Shown here one piece after another: positions 13,361 through 22,395 of a DNA stretch of 41,894 nt. The stretch comes from an uncultured Lachnospiraceae bacterium. Its GTDB lineage: Bacteria; Bacillota; Clostridia; Lachnospirales; Lachnospiraceae. The number at the start of each line of letters is the position of its first letter. Positions within the stretch are counted from its first letter, which is position 1. A model generated the notes under the pieces. The model was not told where the DNA came from. It did not search any database and saw only the letters and a list, made by a program, of their open reading frames with translations. Made by a program: the position numbers and the translations under genes. The DNA is taken from contig CAJUKV010000031.1 in NCBI GenBank assembly GCA_910587305.1, forward strand, positions 1 through 41,894. The letters are read 5' to 3'.

Positions 13361-15801
13361 AAAAATTTCAGTTGTTTCGTTATCTGAAAAAATGGCTTCC
13401 TCTGATTCTGTGCTTTTTTGTCATTATGACGATAGTTTCCTATGAAATTTTAGGCTCACGACAGAAATATACCGCATCCGCAGTGATTGAATACTGCAAC
13501 GAGGAGGCAAAGGACGGATATGCGCCGGACGGATCCCAAATTGACGTGACGGAGATTGCCTCTTCCGCCAATATGGCAAAGGTTATGGCGAATTTAGGGC
13601 TTTCCAATGAGTATTACAGCCTGGACGCCTTTTGCGCCGGTATCAATATAAGGCCAATTATAGAGGAGCAGGCGGAGAGTATTCAGGAGGCGGTCAATGA
13701 AGAAGGAGAAGAATATACGGTGCAGCCTACCTCTTATATTGTGAGCTGTACGCTTGACAGCACCGGCTCCACGGGACTGGTGAGAGATATTTTCAATGAA
13801 CTTTTGGATGTGTATTTTTCAGACTACAGCAGTAAGCACATCAATCAGGCGCAGGTGAATAATCAGACCAAAAATCTGATGGATACGGATTATGATTATC
13901 TGGAAATGATAGAGCTTATCAATGCGCAGCTGGCTGATACCACGGAAAATCTGCATTACCGATGTACGCGTTCCCCTGAATTCCGTTCCGCGGACACAGG
14001 ATATTCTTTTGCGGATCTGCGCGACCAGTTTACGCTCCTTCGGGATGTAAATGTCTACCGTCTTTATTCGCTGGTTTTGGGCAACCGCATTACGAAGGAT
14101 AAAGAAGTGCTTCTTAATAAATACGCAAACCGGATTGCAAATTATAATCTGGACGGTGAAAAAGCACAGGAAGATACACAGGAAGTTTTGGATATTATTC
14201 GCTCCTACGTAGATAAAATGCGGCAGTCCGGAAATACGGGCATTGACGCTACTTATATATTGCAGGATGTATATGGGGAGGATTGGGAAGAACGGAGCGC
14301 AGGCGGGCAGCATGTAGACCGGACGGTACAGTACGACGAGCTGCTGCGAAGCTGGATTGCTTATCAGAACGCGTGGGATTATGCAAGGATAGACGCCGCT
14401 TATTGTCAATTTATTATTCAGATCTACCAGAATGATACTGTCAGCCTGGAAGAGGCTTCAAGACTCTTTGAAGACAGCCCAAAACAGGAGCCATCAGAAA
14501 ATGTGGATAGTGCAGTTAATGCAGTAAATGCGGATAATACATTAAATGCGGATAATGCAGTTAATACGAATAGTGCGGTTGATTCGGATAACGCGAATAA
14601 TGCAATTAATACGGCTCATGCGGATACGGAAGCGGAAAAGGGCGAAAGCGGGGCCGCCGGGACAGACGGCGTATGGCCGGTTGTTAACGCTTCTTTACCG
14701 GGCGGCAATGTGACAGGAAAGCAGGTGGAGGAGGAAATAAGAAAAGTAATTGACAGAATGAATGAATTGTATGCCATAGTAGAGAAGACCAACGAGGAAT
14801 ACAATGAGTATTTAGGCGCCACCAATATTCGTACACTGTCAAGCGTTTCCGTAAACACGGAATTTAATATGAAATTGTATATGATGGTGATAGCGGCCTT
14901 TTTTCTGGTGGCAGGCTGCTGCGGGGCGGTTATTTTGGGTCGGGCCGGGGATATCCTTGAATATCTGTTTATGACAGACCATCTGACGGACTGCCGGAAC
15001 CGGCTTTCCTGTGATAATTATATCCATTCATGGGAAGGGCGCACGCTTTCGGCGAATATGTGCTGTATAAATATACAAATTACCAACCAGAGAGAATTAA
15101 ACGCTGCCTGCGGGCGGGAGGAGGCGGACCGCGTCCTTCGAGAATTTGGTCTGCTTTTGCGGGAGCTGTTCGAAGGCAGGAAGAATGCTCTGGTTGCTTA
15201 TAACGGAAGCGCGCAGTTTCTTACTTTTTTTGAGAAGGCGGCAGGGGAATCTATCAGGCAGGAAATGAGACGCTTTGTGGTCACATTAGAACAGAGGCTG
15301 TCGGATACGCCTGTAGCTTACCGGGCAGGCGCTGCAAATGCGGGGGAGGATTCCCTGTTTATCATCCGGAACTTGATTTCAAAGGCAGTGAGGGAGAGCA
15401 GGGATTACGATATAGGCAAAGATACGGATATAGATATAGACACAGATACAGGTATAGATGTAGATAAAGACATGGACAAAGATATAGACATAATAGATTT
15501 AGACGATGACATGGGGGCTGACCCGGACGAGGGTAAAGATAAAGATATCGGTCCTGAATTGCAGGAAGGACAAAACGAGAAACAAGCACGGAAAAAGACG
15601 GTCAGGACAGGGAGAAAGAAAAGGAAAGAACTGAAAAATAGCAAAGGTGGTCGCAGAGAACCGCCTGTGGTACTGAAGAAACAGGATACGGAAGAAAAGA
15701 ACATTCCGAGAGATAGAAGCGTTCAGGAAGAAGATGACGAATGGACGGTAATGGAGCGGCGCATTGGAAGGAGCGTCAGAAGATGGGAAGACGATATCTG
15801 A
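13357..15801 (+). CDS. Wzz-like co-polymerase fused to a degenerate GGDEF domain
   Basis: An 814-residue protein. Residues about 13-31 and 507-528 are membrane spans enclosing a Wzz-type extracytoplasmic region that contains an Asn/Ala/Asp-rich repeat (about 382-423). After the second span the cytoplasmic part reads TDHLTDCRNRL, the usual opening of a GGDEF domain, and continues with EEADRVLREFGLLLRELF. The signature loop aligns as RKNALVAYNGSAQF: GGDEF is replaced by GSAQF (residues 617-621) and the inhibitory RxxD site by RKNA (608-611). Diguanylate cyclase activity is therefore not expected. The C-terminus (about 689-731) is a run with Asp at nearly every second residue, followed by a Lys/Arg-rich tail. 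It likely couples polymer length or export to a cytoplasmic signal, a position taken by BY-kinases in other systems. Function is inferred. Confidence 0.75.
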   Translation: MKKFQLFRYLKKWLPLILCFFVIMTIVSYEILGSRQKYTASAVIEYCNEEAKDGYAPDGSQIDVTEIASSANMAKVMANLGLSNEYYSLDAFCAGINIRPIIEEQAESIQEAVNEEGEEYTVQPTSYIVSCTLDSTGSTGLVRDIFNELLDVYFSDYSSKHINQAQVNNQTKNLMDTDYDYLEMIELINAQLADTTENLHYRCTRSPEFRSADTGYSFADLRDQFTLLRDVNVYRLYSLVLGNRITKDKEVLLNKYANRIANYNLDGEKAQEDTQEVLDIIRSYVDKMRQSGNTGIDATYILQDVYGEDWEERSAGGQHVDRTVQYDELLRSWIAYQNAWDYARIDAAYCQFIIQIYQNDTVSLEEASRLFEDSPKQEPSENVDSAVNAVNADNTLNADNAVNTNSAVDSDNANNAINTAHADTEAEKGESGAAGTDGVWPVVNASLPGGNVTGKQVEEEIRKVIDRMNELYAIVEKTNEEYNEYLGATNIRTLSSVSVNTEFNMKLYMMVIAAFFLVAGCCGAVILGRAGDILEYLFMTDHLTDCRNRLSCDNYIHSWEGRTLSANMCCINIQITNQRELNAACGREEADRVLREFGLLLRELFEGRKNALVAYNGSAQFLTFFEKAAGESIRQEMRRFVVTLEQRLSDTPVAYRAGAANAGEDSLFIIRNLISKAVRESRDYDIGKDTDIDIDTDTGIDVDKDMDKDIDIIDLDDDMGADPDEGKDKDIGPELQEGQNEKQARKKTVRTGRKKRKELKNSKGGRREPPVVLKKQDTEEKNIPRDRSVQEEDDEWTVMERRIGRSVRRWEDDI
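14502..14626 (+). repeat. In-gene repeat encoding an Asn/Ala/Asp/Val-rich segment
   Basis: Degenerate 18-base units encode about seven turns of a six-residue A-V-N-A-D-N-like motif, in the extracytoplasmic region just before the second membrane span of the co-polymerase. Such repeats can change in number by slippage. Confidence 0.75.
15403..15550 (+). repeat. In-gene GATATA-like hexamer repeat encoding an alternating Asp tract
   Basis: Six-base periodic DNA (GATATA, GATACG, GACACA and similar) encodes D-I, D-T, D-V and D-K pairs after the degenerate GGDEF domain. It is strongly acidic and probably disordered; calcium binding is possible but not shown. It produces long spurious open frames on the other strand. 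Confidence 0.8.
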
Positions 15802-17021
15802 TAAAGCCAGGGCGTTTTTTGCTGGCAGCAGCCTTTTTTTTGCTGACCACGGCAATGTATTACTTCAACACGGAATATATCCGTGTCGGTGGGATAGACA
15901 TTATGTACAAAATGTTTTTTGCCGCCCTTATTCTGGCAGGCAGCTTTGTGGTATTTCTTGTGGATACGAATCTTGAAAAGGCAGGAGCGCTGGCAAAGTA
16001 TACCTGTGTATTATTGCTTCCCCATATCATTGTTTTGTTTGTTTCCATGCCCTTATGGGTGATCAATATGTCCCGTATGACAGTTATCCGACGGGGGGTG
16101 TTCGAACAGTTATATGGTATTTCCATTGTACTTGCATCGGCAGGATTGATTTATATTTTTGAAAAAAGCGGGCTGTGGCTGAATCTTACGGCAATGCTGG
16201 CTGCGAATTTGATTACAATTTTAAAAGTAATCAGGCAGGCCGGGTTTCACGAATACTGGCAGGAATTAAAGCTGGTGGTTCTCACTTTTGCAAAAGAGAC
16301 GGGAGAGCTGATGCAGGCGGTGGAGATCCATGAGCTTACCTTTGCGTTGGGACTGTTTTTACTTTTCCTCCTTGTGAGCTGGCGGGAGGAGGGGAAAAAG
16401 AAGCTGTTTTGGATTTTTTTCGTGTTGACGGCTTTTTGTTTTTTGTCGGGAATGAAACGAATCGGCGTTTTTGCGCTGGCACTGTGTGTGCTGTCAGAAT
16501 GGTTTTTGATGCTTTTTACAGGGAAAGCCGGTAAACGCAGAATCTGGCTGTGGCTGTTTTCACTGGCCGCTGTGATGATGGCATTTGCTTATATCTGTGT
16601 GGTGCGCAGCGGCGTTTATGCCTATCTGGAAGAGAAATTTCAGTTAGATACCATGGGAAGGCGTTTCCTGAATGATATGATCAATCAATATTATGAAATC
16701 TCCCCGGCTTATCTGGGACAGGGAGGCGGATTCATATCCCGCCTGTTCAGCGATATGCCGGAGGATTTTACGATCCGCGCCCTGCACAATGATGTTTTAA
16801 AGGTGTATATCGATATTGGATTTTGGGGATTTTGGCTGTGGATGCTGTCTTTTTTTCCGCTGAGGGTATATTTTGTCACAAAGTGGCAGGGGAGCAAAGG
16901 CGGAATAATGTGCGCCGGTTATTGTCTGTTTATTCTGGTAACCGCATTTACGGACAATACGATTTATTATACTTATTTGACAGGGGCGGCGGCGGTTTTG
17001 ACAATGGGCTGTCACTTCTGA
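15783..17021 (+). CDS. Wzy-like polysaccharide polymerase
   Basis: A 412-residue integral membrane protein with roughly ten hydrophobic spans and a longer extracytoplasmic loop near residues 290-350 (YYEISPAYLGQGGGF ... IRALHNDVLKVYIDIG). That combination, with the HNDxLK-like element, is typical of O-antigen/capsule polymerases and ligases. ATG 15783 is chosen because AAGGAG lies nine bases upstream and the protein then opens with a short basic segment and a first membrane span. The gene overlaps the end of the co-polymerase gene by 19 bases. It would join exported repeat units outside the membrane, with chain length set by the two upstream proteins. Wzy families are very divergent, so the call rests on topology and context. 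Confidence 0.78.
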   Translation: MGRRYLIKPGRFLLAAAFFLLTTAMYYFNTEYIRVGGIDIMYKMFFAALILAGSFVVFLVDTNLEKAGALAKYTCVLLLPHIIVLFVSMPLWVINMSRMTVIRRGVFEQLYGISIVLASAGLIYIFEKSGLWLNLTAMLAANLITILKVIRQAGFHEYWQELKLVVLTFAKETGELMQAVEIHELTFALGLFLLFLLVSWREEGKKKLFWIFFVLTAFCFLSGMKRIGVFALALCVLSEWFLMLFTGKAGKRRIWLWLFSLAAVMMAFAYICVVRSGVYAYLEEKFQLDTMGRRFLNDMINQYYEISPAYLGQGGGFISRLFSDMPEDFTIRALHNDVLKVYIDIGFWGFWLWMLSFFPLRVYFVTKWQGSKGGIMCAGYCLFILVTAFTDNTIYYTYLTGAAAVLTMGCHF

Positions 17022-17033
17022 CAGTTCGACTCA

Positions 17034-17058
17034 GGACGTTGCATTTACTGCAAAGTCC
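17034..17058. other. Intergenic hairpin
   Basis: Arms of 10 bases with one mismatch (GGACGTTGCA / TGCAAAGTCC) and a five-base loop, in the 72-base gap between the polymerase gene and the next gene. No T-run follows. Possible processing or stability element. Confidence 0.35.
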
Positions 17059-17093
17059 GTAAGAACGCATATATTCCGCAAAGGGGTTTGCTT

Positions 17094-18113
17094 ATGCTTG
17101 ACGTATCCTTATATTGTATTGGAAAAACCGCACATTTAAGTATGCCTGTGACCGGGTTTTTGATGCTGCAGGAGCAGAAAAAGCTGCGCCTTAAGTGGGA
17201 AATTGACCGGGAAAACAGGCGCGGCTATCCCTATCTGCCGCTGCTTGGCGTGGATGTATCAGGGAAAAGGATTGTTTTGGATTTGGCGGATGGATATGAT
17301 ATGCCGCCGGGAGAGTTGGCACAGGCGGCAGGGCAGTCCGATTATTATTTCCGCCGCAGCTTTTCGGAAGAAGAGAATGCGGTTTTGCCGGCTTTTCTGC
17401 AAAGGAAAATGTATCCGTTAGGCTTTCATTATCATGTGTCCTGGCCGGGGAATTTTATGGATAGTATAGGTGGAAAAGGCGGTTTGAAGGACGAGGTATT
17501 TCAAATTGTGTTTAACGGAGCGCCGCGCCGCTATTTTACGCCTGAAAAGTTCGAAGCGCCGCCGAAAAGGAGCGAAACCCCATCTATTTTGTTTTATACC
17601 CGATTGTGGAAGCCCTACGAGGAAAGCGTTGCCCGGCTGAACGAAGAAAGGATTCATCTGGTGCGAATGCTGAAAAAGCGCTATGGCAGATGGTTTACGG
17701 GAGGGATTCAATACTCGCCTCTGGCAATGAAAATGTGCAGGGAACTTGTAGTTGGGGTAGCGAAGACCAGACGCCGCAGCTACCTGCATACCCTGCACCA
17801 GGCGGATATTTGTATCGGTACAATTGGGCTGCACCGTTCGGTGGGCTGGAAAACAGCGGAATACATTTCCGCTTCAAAGGCAATTATTAATGAAAGCATT
17901 CCCTATGAGGTTCCGGGAAATTTCCAAAATGGTCAAAATTATCTGCCTTTTACGGGAATAGAGGAATGCTGCACCCAGATAGAATACCTGCTTGGCCATC
18001 CCCGGAAAGTCTATGAGATGAAATGTGCAAATGCGGATTATTATCAGAAGTATTTAAGGCCGGACAGGCTCATTGCCAATATGCTCAAGCGGGTATTTCC
18101 GGGGTTTTTGTAA
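17094..18113 (+). CDS. Putative glycosyltransferase-like protein
   Basis: A 339-residue protein that I do not recognise as a named family. It has no signal peptide or membrane span. The C-terminal third (DICIGTIGLHRSVGWKTAEY, ASKAIINESIPYEVPGNF, then YLPFTGIEECCTQIEYLL) reads like the donor-binding half of GT-B enzymes of the exostosin type, where a conserved acidic/Ser stretch is followed by a loop that judges the end of the chain. ATG 17094 follows AAGGGG at a good distance; a TTG two codons earlier is the only rival. It is placed between the polymerase and a run of three GT2 genes. A transferase role is therefore likely but unproven. Confidence 0.6.
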   Translation: MLDVSLYCIGKTAHLSMPVTGFLMLQEQKKLRLKWEIDRENRRGYPYLPLLGVDVSGKRIVLDLADGYDMPPGELAQAAGQSDYYFRRSFSEEENAVLPAFLQRKMYPLGFHYHVSWPGNFMDSIGGKGGLKDEVFQIVFNGAPRRYFTPEKFEAPPKRSETPSILFYTRLWKPYEESVARLNEERIHLVRMLKKRYGRWFTGGIQYSPLAMKMCRELVVGVAKTRRRSYLHTLHQADICIGTIGLHRSVGWKTAEYISASKAIINESIPYEVPGNFQNGQNYLPFTGIEECCTQIEYLLGHPRKVYEMKCANADYYQKYLRPDRLIANMLKRVFPGFL

Positions 18114-18196
18114 CAGAGAATGAAAAATTTATGCTTCTATGAGTGGCCCTGAGACTCTGAATAGTTGAGGGCTGCCGGCAAGAAGGGAGGCCTGGC

Positions 18197-19249
18197 GTGA
18201 AAGTCAGTATTATTGTACCGGTATATAATGTGGAAAAATATTTAAAACGGTGTATGGAATCCCTGCTTGCCCAGACTTTGCAGGAAAAAGAAATTATTCT
18301 GGTGGATGATGGTTCTGCGGACGGGAGCGGCGCAATGTGTGATGCTTATGCAGAGCTGCCCGGAGTGAAAGTGATACATCAGGAAAACGCCGGGCTCGGC
18401 ATGGCAAGAAATACGGGAATGGCCGCCGCCGGCGGGGAATATATTATGTTTGTTGACTCGGATGATTACGTTGGCAGGGAGTTAACAGAGCATTTATATC
18501 AGGTGTGCGAAAAACAGGGAGCGGATATTTGTATCAGCGGCTTTAGGATGGTTTATCCGGATGGGAGACAAAAGGCCAGACCCTGCGTGGATAAAACTCA
18601 GGTTTTCACAGGACGGGATGTACGGCAGGTTTTACTTAATACGGTGGGGGCTTTACCGGAAGATGCATTGGATTCTAAATATGGCGCGACCGCCTGTGCA
18701 AGGCTTTATCGTAGAAAAATCGTAAGAGACTTTGGAATAAGATTCCTGTCGGAACGGGAGATGATTTCGGAAGATTTGCTGTTTAATCTGGCCTTTTTAT
18801 CACATGCGGGGCGTGCGGCAGTTATTACGGATACGGCATACTTTTACTGTACAAATGAAAATTCTTTATCGAAAAGGCACCGCGGCGATCGTTTTGCACA
18901 GGATTGTAAGCTGGCTCTGGCAGTGAGAGAGATTCTGGCGGCAGATTTTGAAGAACAGGAGTTTACAATTTACTGGAAACGTCTCCTTACCAGCAGAGCA
19001 AGGTTTGATATGATACAGGAGGTGGTGTATCATGACAGGGTTGACAGACAGTATCCATTGCGCGCTTCCATAAGCACGATTGTTCATAATGAGGTATTAC
19101 AGGAGGCCTTGCGGGACTATCCATGGTATAAGCTGCCTGGCATGCAGGGAATTTTTGCGTTTATGATGAAGCGGAAACAGACAGGTTTTCTTATCTGGCT
19201 GATACGCATAAAACAAAGATTCATGCCGGGCAACCAGAAAATGGGGTAA
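18197..19249 (+). CDS. GT2 family glycosyltransferase
   Basis: A 350-residue GT-A glycosyltransferase with VSIIVPVYNVEKYLKRCM at the start, IILVDDGSADGSG, the ENAGLGMARNTGM segment and the DSD motif in MFVDSDDYVG. It starts at GTG 18197, which has AAGGGAGG six bases upstream and no suitable ATG nearby. The middle contains LYRRKIVRDFGIRF and the SEDLLFN acidic motif, common in this GT2 subgroup where it may serve as the catalytic base. It is closely similar in its first 110 residues to the two following GT2 modules (19283 and 20343), suggesting local gene duplication and divergence. Sugar and linkage are unknown. Confidence 0.9.
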   Translation: MKVSIIVPVYNVEKYLKRCMESLLAQTLQEKEIILVDDGSADGSGAMCDAYAELPGVKVIHQENAGLGMARNTGMAAAGGEYIMFVDSDDYVGRELTEHLYQVCEKQGADICISGFRMVYPDGRQKARPCVDKTQVFTGRDVRQVLLNTVGALPEDALDSKYGATACARLYRRKIVRDFGIRFLSEREMISEDLLFNLAFLSHAGRAAVITDTAYFYCTNENSLSKRHRGDRFAQDCKLALAVREILAADFEEQEFTIYWKRLLTSRARFDMIQEVVYHDRVDRQYPLRASISTIVHNEVLQEALRDYPWYKLPGMQGIFAFMMKRKQTGFLIWLIRIKQRFMPGNQKMG

Positions 19250-19282
19250 GGGGCGCGGCTATTGGAAGTATGGAGAATTAAC

Positions 19283-20350
19283 ATGAAAGTTTCTGTTATT
19301 GTTCCGATTTATAATGTAGAGAAATATCTGCCCTCGTGCCTGGATTCTTTGCTTCATCAGGGGCTGGGGCCGGAGGAATATGAAATTATCTGTATAGATG
19401 ATGGAAGCACAGATGGAAGCGGGGAAATTGCAGCATCTTATGCCGCGCGCTTTCGGCAGATTCATTTGGTAAGGCAGGAGAATAAAGGGAATAGCGCTGC
19501 CAGGAATGCCGGTATTGCCCTGGCCTGTGGAGAGTATTTGTGCTTTGTGGATTCCGACGATTACCTGATGAAAAATGTTTTAGGGTGGCTGTATGAAATG
19601 GCAGTTTTTTTTCAATTGGATAAGCTATTGTATGACTACAGGCAAATCCCGGAGGAAAGCCTTTGGAAAGAAGGAAAAGAGGAGAACTGGAAGAAGGAGG
19701 AGTTACTGTTTTTTGATAACGGCGTTCAAATGGAGGCGGATAAGGCGGTTCCGGAGTGGAAAATCGCATGGAATTATCTGATTCGGCGTTCAGTTCTGAC
19801 ACGGTATGGGCTGCTTTTTCATGAAAAAGTAAATTTTATGGAAGATCAGGAATTCAGTTTCTGGCTAAGCCATTGTGTGGGAAAGTGCGGGTATCTCAAT
19901 AAAAAATTATATTGCTACCGGACGCGCCGGGAAAGTCTGATACACACATTTATGGATGAGGGACATTTTGCGAGATACATAGATGGAAGGCTGCAGCTTG
20001 CTTTTTTTTATCAGGAAACGCTGGAGAAGTTTCGAAGGGGGAATCCGCCTTATCTTCTTACGCCGGTAACAGGAGAAATTCTGGAAGACAGGATGCTCTA
20101 TGAGATACAGGGGGTGTTCAGCCGTCTTTTGCGCAAAGGAGATAAGAATCTATTTGAGGGTATTTTGCGCCGGGCGAAGGAGGGGAAAATCTATCCTTAT
20201 CCGCTGCGGCTGCGCAGACTTGATCTTAGACAAAAAGGAAAGCAGGTAATTATAAACTGGATCACGTTTTTATATCCTTTGGAATGGTATTTAAGACTGT
20301 GCATGGCAGTCCGCTGCTGTGGCAGGGGGAGGAAAAAAAGGTGTGGGTGA
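19283..20350 (+). CDS. GT2 family glycosyltransferase
   Basis: A 355-residue GT-A enzyme. It has MKVSVIVPIYNVEKYLPSC at the start, IICIDDGSTDGSGE, GNSAARNAGIALA, and the DSD motif in CFVDSDDYL. MEDQEFSFWLS, about halfway along, is the equivalent of the ED motif of its neighbours. ATG 19283 is preferred over an upstream TTG because GGAG lies seven bases before it and translation then begins at the conserved KVSVIVP. The last eight bases overlap the next gene's start region, so translation is probably coupled. It is the second of three related GT2 modules in a row. Confidence 0.9.
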   Translation: MKVSVIVPIYNVEKYLPSCLDSLLHQGLGPEEYEIICIDDGSTDGSGEIAASYAARFRQIHLVRQENKGNSAARNAGIALACGEYLCFVDSDDYLMKNVLGWLYEMAVFFQLDKLLYDYRQIPEESLWKEGKEENWKKEELLFFDNGVQMEADKAVPEWKIAWNYLIRRSVLTRYGLLFHEKVNFMEDQEFSFWLSHCVGKCGYLNKKLYCYRTRRESLIHTFMDEGHFARYIDGRLQLAFFYQETLEKFRRGNPPYLLTPVTGEILEDRMLYEIQGVFSRLLRKGDKNLFEGILRRAKEGKIYPYPLRLRRLDLRQKGKQVIINWITFLYPLEWYLRLCMAVRCCGRGRKKRCG

Positions 20351-22331
20351 ATTAATATCTATTATTGTGCCGGTATATAATGTAGAAAAATATCTGGACT
20401 GCTGTATGCAGAGTATCCTGCATCAAAGCTATAAGGATTATGAAGTGCTTCTGGTGGATGACGGTTCCACAGATGGGAGTGGCCAAATCTGTGATGCATA
20501 TGCAAAAGAAGATAAACGGATCAGGGTATTCCATCAGGAGAACGGCGGCGTTTCCAGTGCAAGAAACCTTGGACTTGACAAGGCAAAAGGAGCGTATATT
20601 GGATTTGTGGATGCGGATGACTGTATGGATTATCGTATGTTAGAAATTTTGTATGATACGCTGACAGCAGAGGACGCGGATATGGTCATGTGCGATTTTA
20701 CGATGGAGGATAATGGCTGCTATTATTACGCACCTGGTATCGCAGCGGAAAAGATGGTATGGGGACGCGATGAAGCGCTGGATATTTTATATAAGAGTTG
20801 CAGAAGAGGAGGAGATGTTTTGTGGAATAAGCTTTACCGGAAGAAACTTTTTGCCGGCATAAGATTTCCACAGGGAATGTGTTATGAAGACGCTTATGTC
20901 ATGCATCAGCTCTTTGAGCGGGCGGAGCGAATTGTATTTATAAATAGAAAATTATATTATTATAGAAATAGAAAGAATTCTATTATGCACAGTGACGACA
21001 TTTCAATTGTGATTGACCGATTGGCAGTGATAGAGGCCCGATGCAATTCAAGGCAATATATCGGCAGAGAGCATCTTATGGCGGATTATTTATTGGGGAT
21101 AACCGGTCATGTAAAGGAGACCATATACCATGCAAAGATACCTTGTTCCCTGAAAAGGAGGTATAATAAAAAGGTAAATACTTTGCTAAATAAGGGCATT
21201 AAAAGCATTTCAGTATCTCCTGGCATGAAAGCCAAGGCTTCTATTTTGGCCATATGGCCTGAAATGTGGTTCCGGCTGGTGAAATGGAAACAGAAAGCTA
21301 TGGGAAATCGAAAACTTATATGGTTTCTCAGGGATATTTCCAATTTTACAAGCATTCCCCCCATCTCTCATGATAAGGGAGAAAAAAATATTATTTTATT
21401 TGGGACACCGGAAGGAAATGAGAATGATATCGGAGGACTGGCGAATGTCCGGGCATTAAAAAAGTTCGTTTTGGAGAATATACGGCGCGTAAATTTTATA
21501 GAGGTGCCTGAGAAATACTGTGGCAGAATTTCATTAAAAAAGCTGGCAGTATCGAAAAGGGATATCCTTATTCTGATGGGCGGGGAAAATAGGGGAGAGG
21601 GAAGTTTATACCAACAGGATGTGCAAAAGCATGTCCTGCGGGCATTTCCGTCCAACAGAATCATCATTTTTCCGCAGGAAGTATCATTAGACACCAATGG
21701 GGAGGAGCCCGAATGCATAAAAATCCTCCGCACCTGTTTGAAAAGTAAAAATATAATTGTTTTCGCGGGAGAAGTCTCTTTTTATGAATATTTAAAAAAG
21801 AATTTATCCGTGCTTACTATAAAGCGCTGTCCGGATGCCATGTTATGGAATCAATTTGCTTTCCGGCAAAAAAGATCGGATATGATTATCTGGTTAAGGG
21901 GCGATGGGGAGTCCGCGCTGTCTTTTGAGCGGAGGAATGAAATCATATATCGTTTCATTGAAAAGAACTACAGGCCGGATCTATGGGATGAGCGCCGGTA
22001 TGAGAAAGATTCCGGTTTTGAAGAGAAGGTTGAAAAAGCAATGAGATTCGTGGCATCTTACCGGCTTATGGTCACCGACAAATTAAGCGGGGTGTTCTTT
22101 GCCGCAATAACAGGGACGCCGTGCATCGCGATGAATACTTGTAATGATAAAATAAGGAAAAATTTGAAGTGGCTGGAAAGATGCCCTTATATCAGGATGG
22201 AAGATAATCCGGATAGGCTTTTACCCTTAGCAGATGAATTGATTTCCAGGTACCCGCAGGGGGCGGCTTTCTGTTTTGACAGGGGATTATATAATGATTT
22301 AAGAAAGGCATTGGAATGCGAAAGAATTTGA
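20343..22331 (+). CDS. GT2 glycosyltransferase fused to a polysaccharide pyruvyl transferase-like domain
   Basis: A 662-residue bifunctional protein. Residues 1 to about 320 are a GT2 domain: ELISIIVPVYNVEKYLDCC, VLLVDDGSTDGSG, DAD in GFVDADDCMD, and CYEDAYVMHQLF. After a basic linker, a second domain begins near residue 345 with IILFGTPEGNENDIGGLANV and continues with GGENRGEGSLY, IIIFPQEVSL, CPDAMLW and TDKLSGVFFAAITGTPCIAM; the layout is that of EpsO/WcaK-type pyruvyl transferases. GTG 20343 is chosen because GGGGGAGG ends ten bases upstream; it overlaps the previous gene by eight bases. A single chain could add a sugar and then ketalise it, or couple two steps at the membrane. The fusion is read directly from one uninterrupted frame; substrates are unknown. 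Confidence 0.85.
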   Translation: MGELISIIVPVYNVEKYLDCCMQSILHQSYKDYEVLLVDDGSTDGSGQICDAYAKEDKRIRVFHQENGGVSSARNLGLDKAKGAYIGFVDADDCMDYRMLEILYDTLTAEDADMVMCDFTMEDNGCYYYAPGIAAEKMVWGRDEALDILYKSCRRGGDVLWNKLYRKKLFAGIRFPQGMCYEDAYVMHQLFERAERIVFINRKLYYYRNRKNSIMHSDDISIVIDRLAVIEARCNSRQYIGREHLMADYLLGITGHVKETIYHAKIPCSLKRRYNKKVNTLLNKGIKSISVSPGMKAKASILAIWPEMWFRLVKWKQKAMGNRKLIWFLRDISNFTSIPPISHDKGEKNIILFGTPEGNENDIGGLANVRALKKFVLENIRRVNFIEVPEKYCGRISLKKLAVSKRDILILMGGENRGEGSLYQQDVQKHVLRAFPSNRIIIFPQEVSLDTNGEEPECIKILRTCLKSKNIIVFAGEVSFYEYLKKNLSVLTIKRCPDAMLWNQFAFRQKRSDMIIWLRGDGESALSFERRNEIIYRFIEKNYRPDLWDERRYEKDSGFEEKVEKAMRFVASYRLMVTDKLSGVFFAAITGTPCIAMNTCNDKIRKNLKWLERCPYIRMEDNPDRLLPLADELISRYPQGAAFCFDRGLYNDLRKALECERI

Positions 22332-22395
22332 CGGAGGCGGCTAAGCAGGGGTGTTGACTTAGGCGCGCAATCTTTGGCAGGCGAATGAATTGAGA

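Noticed and set aside
14502..15550. CRISPR-like array
   Set aside because: The periodicity is 6 or 18 bases, in frame within a coding sequence, with no unique spacers.
15362..15855. Three overlapping minus-strand frames opposite the end of the co-polymerase gene
   Set aside because: They are low-complexity Ser/Leu/Tyr/Pro products of the hexamer repeat read backwards.
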